A model generated the notes under the pieces. It saw only the letters and a program-made list of their open reading frames with translations, was not told the origin of the DNA and ran no database searches. The position numbers were made by a program, and so were the translations under genes. Positions 26,401-38,400 of a DNA stretch of 64,000 nt are shown here, piece after piece; position 1 is the stretch's first letter; each line of letters begins with the position of its first letter. This DNA is from Synaphobranchus kaupii (lineage: Eukaryota; Chordata; Actinopteri; Anguilliformes; Synaphobranchidae), in assembly GCA_029718625.1 (NCBI GenBank), contig CM056377.1, positions 96,712,998-96,776,997 on the forward strand, in the 5' to 3' direction.

Positions 26401-29400
26401 ATATGTTGGTAATGAGGGCATGCAGATAACTACAGGGGGTCTCTGTCCAATAGCTGCTAATTGTCATTTTTGATAGCGGCTGCATACATAGGCTACAGCT
26501 AGATTTCAGTTATTTTTCCTTGCAACAACGCAGAAGTGTAATCGGGCTATCAAAACCACTACGATATTAGGGTCATTCCACGAAAAGGGTACCTTTTCAC
26601 TTTTGAAAATTTTTAATTTCAAATGATCTTTTTTGTCAAGTTTTGCATGGCTTAGGAAAAAAGACTTGACTTGAAGTCATAGGAAATTGTATCATGCCAT
26701 CTCTGGCTGTATAAATGTCCTCTTTTATAAATTATTTTCTTCAACATGTTTTAGATATTAGGTCAACCCTGCTATAGATACAGTATATGCATTAATATTT
26801 GAAAACTTTGTAAATAAAAATGGTATTTCTATTAAAAGCATTTTGGTCCCTCTCTATGCTGAGTACATTTTCAGATTATCAATGTTTTTAAAAAAACATC
26901 TTTGTAAAAGAGAAAGCTTCCCAGCATGTCCAAGTCCTTAATAGGCCATTGTTATTTTTGCCCAGTCAAAAGGGTTAAAATGGCATTTATTTTACCATTT
27001 CTTCTTTTTTTTGATCAAATTAATCAATGTAACAGGGTTGACATTGTGGGTAACAGGACTGGCCACAGTAACAGGGACAAAGATTTTATAGTTCAGTGTG
27101 ACAATTTTAGAGATGACTGTATTGTTGAAGTTTGAAAGGTCTAATGAAAGGTCTAATTCTTTTTAGGGCGGATTTATGCTTGTGGTAGTCAGAATCTATA
27201 ATGGACATAGGGCCTGATTTACTAAGACCTTTAGCGTGTGCAAAACCTTTTAGCACACGCAAAACTAATAATACCAATCATTGGTCATGGCACAAAAAGG
27301 TTTTGCACACACTAAAGGTCTTAGTAAATCAGGCCCATAGTGCGCACATGCATTTGAAGTAAAAATACTTTTTACCTGTCATTAGATATCCTCTAATATC
27401 CTTTTCACCTCAATATCCACTTTAGCCTTCCCATTATTGGTTAAATCAGTGAAAGTATCACATGGTTAGTCAATGGTTACTTTAAGTCAATAGGCTACTT
27501 TGAAATGGTGAACAGATGATAGTAGGTTTTTGTTTGTATTGAAGAAGAGAACATACAAGAGACTCAATCAGCATCCTAACTTCCTAAGATATCCTAAAAA
27601 CATCCAGCCAAATCACGCATGTCCTCGGCAGGCAAATCAGTTTCCTTGTGAGCTGAATGGGATGACGATTAAAAACTAATGCAGCATCTGATGCATAGCA
27701 TTCTGGAAAGGTGACAGGATTTAAAATATATTTCACACATGTTTCTACTAATCACTTCTCATTTATTTTCAGACAACATATGAAATCATACTTGTTTTAT
27801 TGAAAGGACACAAGACTACTGTTGAAGTCATCAGCTAGCAGTTAGTATAAAAATGCAGTAATGAATTTAAGCAATTCTTGTGCATATGTGTTCAGTAGTG
27901 TATATAATAAATTGTGAATACAGTTTTGCCTTCAGATGCTCTGTGGAGTGTATCCAGGTATATTCATTCCACCCCCACGACTTGCTCATTTTGGAGGGAT
28001 TTTTCCACCTGTTGTTCTATTGGTGTTAATATTCTTTCCTTAGTTGGACAACCACCTGTATCTTTTGCCCGCATTATGTTGAAGGAAAGTTTTTCTTTTA
28101 TATGCTGTCTAACATCATGCCATCTTTTCTTTACATCCTCTACTTTTTTGTTTGTTTGTTATGTTATATCTAACAAATTAATTCTGTGTGTGATGTCACT
28201 CCAAATTTGTCTTGTCTGTTGATGTTGTATTCTTATGCTGTAGTACGCTGTTGTGAAGCTGTGCAATGAGGTCATTGACCTTTAACTCTATTTCCTGATT
28301 TGTATATTTAAGTTATATTGTTTTTGTGGTTTCCTCACTATTTGTGCCTGCTTGCTCTGTATCCATTTCTAAGCGCCTTGTAATGTGGACGTGTAAGCCT
28401 GCTATATTGTTTCTCACCCTTTTTATGGGTGTCGTAATGAGGGCTTTTAATTTATTTTATAGCGTCTTAGAAATTGGGATATTGGTTGTTAATATGTTGG
28501 TATCTGCGACTGCAACAGAGCCCCAATATAGCAAATGTTTTTTTTAGACTGCAACTATTTCCTTAGTAAATCTGGCCCTCAATGTGATTTTCAATTTAAT
28601 TGTCAGCATATAATGATAAGCCATTATTCATTTTTATTTTGTTTATTTTTTATCAGTCCTAGTTTTAAGATAACCATTCCAGTATGCATATAAACCTCTC
28701 AAAAAAGTAACAGGGTTGATAGTAACAGGGTTTAAGGCAAATCCGTTCATTGCTAGCTATCTGATGAAGGTCACATGGACACATGGTATGTATTAAAAAG
28801 GTGATTGTTTGTTCATTGTTCTTATCCTTTGCCAAACATTATAAAATATCAAAGATAGCAATAAATAAATAAATACATTTTATAGATAACTATAAAAACT
28901 TCTGCTTTGAATCATGTGACTTGAGGATTGTTCCATTATTTTGGAAGCTTTCTGGGGGGGGGGGGGGGGGGGGGGTTGATGTGGAATTTAGGGGGTGGAA
29001 ATGTCTGTATTAAATATACTATACCAACATTATTATCAAAGTCCAAGTGAATTTGAAAGATCATAGCGAGGGACAGACCAAATTCCTTACCCTCTTCTGC
29101 ATAAAAAAATTTTTAATTCTCGAAAATTATGGTTTAAATTTGTTTTATATTGAGGGGATAGACACAGTAATAATATATTTTTAAATGGACAGTTTATCTA
29201 TTGTTATCACAGTTTTTTTGCCAATTTTCTCTTGGGGATGCAAAAGGTACTCTTTTCATGAATTGACCCATTAAAAGAAAACAAGAAAACTACCTATAGT
29301 ACCTAAAGAGGCTACCAATACAAAAAAAGTTTATTAATTGTGGCTCACAGCACCAGCCAAACTGGCAAGACACATCAAGAGGTAATCGCAGAGTTTACTG

Positions 29401-32400
29401 CAGACGTGCTCAGATCTGATGGTGAGTCTAATTTAATTTGCACAGCTTATATGTCATCAAATTCTTCAATAATAATTCAAAATGAACAGAAACATTATAG
29501 CACCTAAGTAGCCAATGATTATTGCATAGAGACCGGTTTCAAAAGTGTTCTGGTGCATATTAATTGCAACATACTAATTCTGGTTTTGCACTAATTGCAA
29601 GTCGCTCTGTATAAGAGCGTCAGCTTAATGCCTAAAATGTAAAATGTACATAGGCTAACGTCAATGTGGAGATATGGTAGCTGGATTTAACGGCATCATA
29701 TTGATGTCATGGTTAATTCTGTCAGTAATATGGCAATATTTTTCTTGTGGCCCATTTCCGCCATCTTGCACCCAGGCCCAAAGTACAGTACCAGTCAAAA
29801 GTTTGGACACAGTTGATTGAATGTATCTATCTCATTATCTTAGAGACATTTTGATCTAAAGGTTTATGCTTAAATGCTTGAATAGACAAATATAAATAGT
29901 GAAGTTGATGCCTATGTAAAACAAAAAAATATATAAAAATTATTTTTGAAATGCACCCCCAACAAGTAGTTTTCATTTAGAACTTTACCGTTCCCACTGT
30001 GAAGCATGGGGGGGCGGGGGTTTCTTTGCTGGTGACACTGTTGGACGAGTTATCTAGAATTGAAGGCACACTTAAACAGCATGCCTACCACAGCATTCTG
30101 TAGTGACATGCCATCCCATCTGGCTTGCACTTTAGTTGGGCCCTCATTTGATTTTCAACAGGACAATGACCCAAAACATACCTCCAGGCCATGTAAGAGC
30201 TATTGGAGAAAGAAGGAGAGTGATGGAGTGCTGCATCAGATTACCTAGTCTAACACCCAACCTAAACCCAATTGAGATGGTTTGGGATGAGTTGGACCGG
30301 AGAGTGAAGGAAAAGCAGCCAAGTGCTCAGCATATGTAGGAATTCCTTCAAGACTGTTGGAAAAGTATCCCAGGTGGCTACCTCATGAAGTTTGAGGTTG
30401 AGAGAATGCCAAGAGTGCAAAGCTGGTATCAAGGCAAAGGGTGGCTACTTTGAAATATCCAAATATAACATACATTTTGATTTGTTTAACACTTTTTTGG
30501 TCACTGCATAGCTATAATTATGTTATTTCATAGTTTTTATGTCTTATTCTAAACTGTAAAAAAATTGTAAAAATAAAGAAAACCCCTTCTATGAGTAGGT
30601 GTGTCCAAACCTTTGACTGGTACTGTACATTAGCGCCGGCACTGATTAAAATCCTTCATTTTAGCACAGGTGCTTACCTGCAATGTACAACAATTGGTCC
30701 GCTGAAAAAGTTCTTGAAAGCATTGACTCGACGTCGCAGTTTGAGCAGAAGGTGGGGCTCGCCTGGGACGCCGTGGTCAGGCCAGCTGGTGAACTGGATG
30801 TGGGTCACCTCTCTCTCTGCGCTCTTTTCCTTCTTCTATTAACAGAGAGATAGACAGAAAGGTTATTTCTACCTAATTACAGTCTGAAATAACTGCACAC
30901 AATTTAAAGGACACTTGACATCTGTGGATTGAGCAAATTGACTCCTATCATTAATATAAGGTCAATAACCTTAAGATAATATTATTAACGTTAACATACT
31001 CCCATAAAAAAATGCTGGAAATTAAAGTGAGGAAAGAATGAGTTAAAAACTCACATTCATGATTGTGAGACGTCGAATAATGTAATCAGGGCAGCAGTCT
31101 TCTCCACTGATCTTCACAACAAAGTCTTTAAAGATTTCAGTCTCTCTCTCCATGGATGGCCAATACTGAGCACATTTGTTCTTCAGTAAGAAAAATACCA
31201 TTATATTACTGAGTGTCCATATAATGGTAAACAACTGTACACACTGGTGAACAGCTACGTAGTGTATAAAACAAGTGGTGGTGCAATGCTTTGTTGCTTT
31301 GACAAATCACAAACAATCCTAGAATTCAGCATAAAATCTGGTTGACAGGGCAATGCTACAAATCTCAGCATAGATAGACGGTGTGTTAGTAAGGAATCTG
31401 ACTGTGCTGTACAGGATAGCATTGCACATAGCGTTTCACAAGGTCTGGCCTGTACAGTACAGTGTATTATCATGGTTTGATTGAATCTGGCCGATACCGT
31501 TCACTGTAGTAATTGAAAATGGTCTATACTATACATTGTAGTATTGTGATTGTATTGGATATAATCTGCAGTTTACAGTGTAGTACTACTGTCGTTGGAA
31601 GAATATGATCTATTTTGTACATTTTGTATTATGGTTGTATTAACTGTGGTCTGAAAATAGCATGTACTGTAGAGTGTGGTATGGTGATTGGATTGATGAA
31701 TAGGAATATGATCTAAATATGGTCTATTGGATGAATATGTTCTATTCTGTACATTGCAATATTGTTAACTTTGCAGTACATTACAGTATTGCAGTTGTAT
31801 TTAATCTAGTCTGTACTACAATGTAGTATTTGTTTTATTTCTGCCCTGCTTACCCTGTTTCCTTCCTCACAGCGAGTCACCATTACAATGATAGAGGACT
31901 GTTGCTCCCAAATCATTCTCCAGAAATCAACCACCGTCTCATCCTTAGGCCCTGGAAATATTCAGTATATATAGAGTATTACACCATCAGATGAAATATC
32001 ATTCTCCAGAAATCAACCACCGTCTCATCCTTAAGCCCTGGAAATATTCAGTATATATAGAGTATTACACCATCAGATGAAATATCATTCTCCAGAAATC
32101 AACCACCGTCTCATCCTTAGGCCTTGGAAATATTCAGTATATATAGAGTATTACACCAACAGATGAAATATGCTGGCTCATACGTTTTTCATATTTATAT
32201 AGTGCCCTAATCAAGGACACTTTACAGAGCAAAAGGATAAAAACAACAAGATATAACAAAGAACAACAAGAATACAATAGAAAAACAATACATACAGTAT
32301 ACATGTAATAAAAAATAGAAGATTTAAAAGTAAAACCAAGGAGAGGAGAAGAGAGAAGTAGGAGAACACTAGGGTGCAGAGTGAGGGAAATAGTGTTGGG

Positions 32401-35400
32401 TATTTAAGAACACTAGGGTGCAGAGTGAGGGAAATAGTGTTGGGTATTTAAGTGGGATTCCAATGTAGATATATTGGTGCAGTCATGGAGATGTTGAGGT
32501 AGTGTGTTCCAGAGCTTGGGGGCCTTGGCACTGAGCGACCTGCCCCCCCATAGAGGACAGTCTGATTTTGGGGAAGACCATAAGTCCAGTGCCAGAGGAC
32601 CTGAGGTTGCATGCAGGAGTGTAGGGGAGGAGTAGTTCGGTGAGGTAGGAAGGGGCCAGACCGTTTAATGCTTTGTAAGTGGTGAGAAGGATTTTGTAGT
32701 GTATGCGTGTACAAATGGGTAACCAATGCAGCTGACAGATGGGTAACCAATGCAGCTCATCATTTATTTCCTAACACAATACTAAGGGCCTGATTTACTA
32801 AGACCTTTAGCGGGTGCAAAAACTTTTAGAACACGCAAAACTAATAACACAACCAATGATTGGTGCAAAACAAATACCATGACCAATCATTTGTCATGTT
32901 ACTGGTTTTGCGTGTGCTAAAAGATATTTCACATGCTAAAGGTCTTAGTAAATCAGGCCCTAAAACTATAAGATTATTTTGATCATATTAAAGGTAGAGC
33001 ACTTTACCTTGGGCTGCGATGTACTTTTTAGCCTCTTTGTAACCCTGTGTAGAAATAAAAGCTCAGACAGTAACGTATTAAATCTTTTTGAATTTTATCA
33101 TTTGTCATTTATCTTTATTGTGATATTGAGATTAACATGAATTGAAGTGTATTAACCTTAGTTGAGTACAGTCCATAAAGGTGTTACATTTTTAAAAATC
33201 AAAGTGCGTCTTACGTCTATGAAGCTTGCGTTGATGTAGTCAGAACCTGCTTCTCCACTCACAGAGGACAGGTGAACACGGTTAATATCATCTGACAAAG
33301 AAATCAGTTCAAGCATTACACTACAGTACAAGTGTGGTGTTTGCAAAGAGAGCAAGAATCTGGTTCTGGGCTGAATTTAAGGCACTGCTGTAAAGTAATT
33401 ATGACAATATATCAATATGCTTACAATGAAGTTGTTATGTGATATTTGTGGGGGGAAAAAGCTGTACTCACATGGTAGGATATCAACATAGCGGTTCTTA
33501 ACCTGATTGCACTGTTTTCTGGCTTCTTTGATTGAGCATTTGCTGTAAACTCTTGGGATGCTCTGATAAAGCACATATAGCACCGTGTGTTACTATTCAT
33601 CTCAAACATACAAGGCACAGAGGAGGCCAGAAAGTGACAGTCCAAACTATTTGTGAACCAAGTCTCTGCCCATTTCAAACAACATGTCAAAAACAGAAAT
33701 TTAGTATGAACATGGACCACAAACATACAGTATGTGAAATTATGTGACTGTTTTTAAGGGGTATATTTGTAATATGTGACCCCGTAACTTGGTGGATGGT
33801 ATTACCGCTATTCCAATAATACATTTTCTTTCTGGTATCAAGGGTTTCTAACCTCTCTTACAAGAAGGACTAATATAATGAAATTAATCAAATAGAGATT
33901 AAATAAAAGGTACAATATAGCACACAATGTACAGGAGACGTGCCATTAATTTTGTTCAATAGAGTTCGAACCACATATAAGCATAAAGATAATGTAGCAA
34001 GTATATGCTTATAGTTAAGCTATTATGCAATAAGGTAGCAATATGTTTATGTGATTATGGGCTGGAACTGGAAGACACAGATACCAAATTCCTAAAATGT
34101 AAATTGGAAAGAATCTACTCAGTTTACCTGGAATTCTGCCAGGAAAAGGCGTCCTTCATCTGCAATCTTCCTCTTGTAGGTGTCCAGGAGGAACTCCGCT
34201 GTGATTGGCTCGATGTTCATCAGGCTCTCATCATCATCTGTAGAAGGCCGGAGTAAATCAGATAAGGGCTCCACAATACACCATCTAACAGGGTACCGTG
34301 AGTGAGGTACGACAGAGAAACTTACTGATTGGGATTAGCTCTGTCCGTTCATCAGTGTTACTGTAAGACAATCAACAAAATAAATTTGAGACAGGTTGGA
34401 GCTACATACTCAAGCTTGAGAAAGAAAAGGGGACTACAAATCAAAATGAGCCATCTAAATTTGGCACAGTGCATTGCTTATAGGTTTATTACTGCACAGT
34501 ATTCCTTTTGATGCAATTAAATAAATATGATAGAGGTATTTTTACAATATTATATTCAATAAGACAAAAAACTATTTTGCCACATAAAATAAATTAGGCC
34601 AACAAGGACAGTTTGAATGGCTAAATGAGACATGATATACCTCTATGAAAATTGTTTACAGAATCAGTAATGGCAGGTGGTATACTGCAAAATACTGTAG
34701 CAATCAACTGGTTTAATGCACATACTGTACATTAAATGTATTAGATGTATGTGCAATTATAAATTTTGGGGAACAAATGCTGAAAAACAGCAGCCAACAT
34801 TAATTTAATGTAAGTAAGAGGTAATGAAACATACTATGAGTTTCTCTTCTGAAGTAAATAGATTTTATATAGTACAAACAGAAGGGCGCAAGACATCAGA
34901 ACAATGAGGAATGCCAGGAATCCAATCAGGGCTTTATCATTGTCTGCAAAAAAAAAAAATATTTCTCATGTTAAAATTCATCCATTTTTGTAACAAGAAC
35001 AGCAATAATAATAATAATAATAATATACACACATACATCTTTAGCATTCATTACTATTAATTATTGCTACCTTTAATAAACACATAAATGTAGAACCAAG
35101 CCCAGTCAACAATCTTATCGTTAAACCTTTTTATTATTGTTCTATTGAATGCATGTCAAAATGATCGAATGATAATTTCTTCTTTTTAAAGAAATTACAT
35201 TCCTTTATGATACTCTGTGTAGAATTTTTATTGAGTTAATTTTTTTGCATGTTGGATTTTATGTTTGGTGAAGTGAATGCTGGGAATACAAGTCTGTGAA
35301 AAAATCTGATTTCAATTCCTATCTATTCCCCTATGTGTTTTATAATGCCATTATTTTAATGTCCAACCAGTTCATAGTCAATTCCATTGTGCATTAAAAC

Positions 35401-38400
35401 AATCACATTTCTGAATGAACATACTGCTTGGAAACAATGTGAGTTACAGTAGATATACAAAGAAGAGGGTGCAGACTGATTCGCTTTTACTAACAGAGAG
35501 GAAATGTCTTTGATATTTAGATTTGTGGACACATTTATATTCGGGCTGGTTTACATTTGAATAAAAGTCATCATGGATACAGACAAATACTTGTATGATT
35601 GCAAATACATACGTACATGTGTATAATCAAAAAATCAAAGACATTCACTTCACCAAACAAAATTCATACATACAGTACATGTACAGTTGAGGACAAAATT
35701 ATTGGCCCCCCCTGTAAAGATGAGTAAAAAGGGTTATAAAAAATTCACCGTTTGGTGAATTAGCTTAATCTCACACTGAAAAAACAATAAGAATCCAACC
35801 TTTAATTGACGTTAATTTATTATGAGAAAAAAAAATCGCTCATCAAGAAATAATTATTTTTAACAAAACCACATTGGCCACAATTATTAGCCCCCCTGCA
35901 TTTATATATAGAATAAAGTAATAATTTTTAATATTTGGTCACATATCCTTTGCATGCCATGACTTCCTGATGTCTGTGACCCAACAACATCAAAAGACTC
36001 TTGATATCTTATTTTCTGGTACTCTTACAAGCAATACTATAACATCTCTGCATTTGAATGGATCTCTATGGGAATTGGGGGGTGGGACTAGATTTAGCTG
36101 TAAATTATGCTGGAACAGTATGGAACACATGGTTGGCTAAATGGCTGTAAGTCATCAAGGGTCTGACGTATCAAACAAGCTTTAAACCATCACTCTGTTG
36201 CCAGATATGCAGTAGATATGGATGAATAACTTGAAGGGTTTCTTCTCCTGACTTATTTTTCCATAGAGTTCAATAGGAAAATTTGTCAGGAGAAACAACC
36301 CTTAAAGTGATCCATCCATATCTACTGCATATCTGGCAGCAGAGTGATTGTTTAAGGCTTGTTTGATACCTCAGACCCTTGTTGACTTACAGCCATTTTA
36401 CCAACCATGTATTCCATACTGTTCCAGCATAATTTACAGCTAAATCTAGTCCCACCCCCCAATTCCCATAGAGATCCATTCAAATGCAGAGATGTTATAG
36501 TATCGCTTGTAAGAGTACCAGAAAATAAGATATCAAGAGTCTTTTGATGTTGTTGGGTCACAGACATCAGGAAGTCATGGCATGCAAAGGATATGTGACC
36601 AAATATTAAAAATGATTACTTTATTCTATATATAAATGCAGGGGGGCCAATAATTGTGGCCAATGTGGTTTTGTTAAAAATAATTATTTCTTGATGAGGG
36701 ATTTTTTTTTCTCATAATAAATTAACGTCAATTAAAGGTTGGATTCTTATTATTTTTTCAGTGTGAGATTAAGCTAATTCACCAAACGGTGAATTTTTTA
36801 TAACCCTTTTTGCTCATCTTTACAGGGGGGGCCAATAATTTTGTCCTCAACTGTACATACATACATACATACATACATACATACATACATACATACGCAT
36901 ATGTATGCCCTAGAAAGGAAGTAAGATTTCAATAAAAAGGAATCGAAAATGAATGCTTACAACCAATTTCAACTTTCACTTTCCGAAATATCTTGATAAA
37001 CACTCCATTGCCAATTCCAAGCTGGAAAAGAAAAGGAAACACAGCACAGGATGTCAGGTACATAACCTACGGTGGTTCACAAGTGCAAACCCCTATCTCA
37101 AAATAAGAAACGATCTTTTTTAAATGAGTTGCTCTCTTTAAAAAAAAAAAGAAGCTTTATTTATTTAGGAAACCACTGTTTTTTTAAAATAAAACCTTTT
37201 TTTTCTTTTGTAAGAATCACTCTTTTTAAATGAGTTGCTGTCTTAAAAAATATGTTTATACATTTAGGAACCACTGTCTTATTAAATCTCTTTTTCGAAA
37301 TGTCATCTCTTTTTCTAAAAAAACTTTTCTTTTTAAAGGGGCAAAATGTAAGGGTGAGCAAAGCACTGTGGGTCAGTTTGTCATTGGATTGCTAAAGTAA
37401 TAGACAAAAATAATGCACAGCTAAGCGAATGTCTTCCTATACTAATCCATAGAGTCACGGTTATGGATTAGTATAGACGTGGACTCAGGTACGATTCTAC
37501 CTTTCACAGATGCAATTTTTTCCCCCTAAAATGTAGGCAAAATAATATCATTATGTCTTATTCTTCCCATCATCATAATGAAAAATAAGAGGGCTGCATT
37601 CGGATCAAATTTAACACATTCCCTTCCCTTGCTCTCTTCCCTTGAGTGAGCTATCTTGTGACAACATTTGTGATGTGCAGCAAGCAAACATAACAGATAC
37701 TCTGCTAGGGAGGACAGACAGGAAGCAAAGCAAAACATAATAGAACGGCCCTCGCAACCACAGAGCATATAGGAACTGGAGAGGGTGGGAGGGGCCAGGC
37801 AGTGAAGCACCCAGAAGTATGCTTGCTGAGGGCAAAAGAGCTTTCTATCCATTGAATTCAATGGAGAAAATAAAGCTGATTTGATGACCAAATAAAACCT
37901 AATCGGTCAATTTTTGTGATCATAAATTTCATTATGTGTAGAAGTTTCTGAAACAATGATTGTTTTGGTCCAGAAGTGGGAAATATTTATTAAAATTACA
38001 TTTTCCTAAAACTTTAACATATTTTCATATTTAACAATCATTAATCGAGTTTAAAAATATTATCGGGGAAGCCTTCATAAATATGATATTCCCCATTCAT
38101 TTTAATGGGAGATCCAATATTTTTCACTCAGTACATGCACAGTACATGCAGTACAGCTTACTTCCGAACACTTGTCAGAGGGCATGCTCTCTTGTCTAGT
38201 TCAATATGCATTACATTACATTACATTACATTACAGTCATTTAGCAGACGCTCTTATCCAGAGCGACTTACATAACTTGTTTTACATATTATCCATTTAT
38301 ACAGCTGGATACATATTGAAGCGATTCAGGTTAGGTACCTTGCTCTAGGGTACAACGGCAGTGTCCTACCTGGGAATCGAACCTGCAACCTTTCGTTTAC

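Larger units (their letters stand above)
26570..29269. mobile_element. 2.7-kb terminal-inverted-repeat element, unassigned family
   Basis: Left end gggtcattccacgaaaaggg and right end, read inward, gggtcaattcatgaaaagag are imperfect inverted repeats followed by taccttttc/taccttttg. Inside, gtaacagggttga occurs near both ends (27031, 28709). Harbinger-like sequences have inserted in it. It sits in the D1 intron of ptprc between 25914 and 30677. Confidence 0.65.

Noticed and set aside
31981..32171. CRISPR-like array
   Set aside because: The 86-bp units are contiguous copies of a ptprc exon boundary without spacers.
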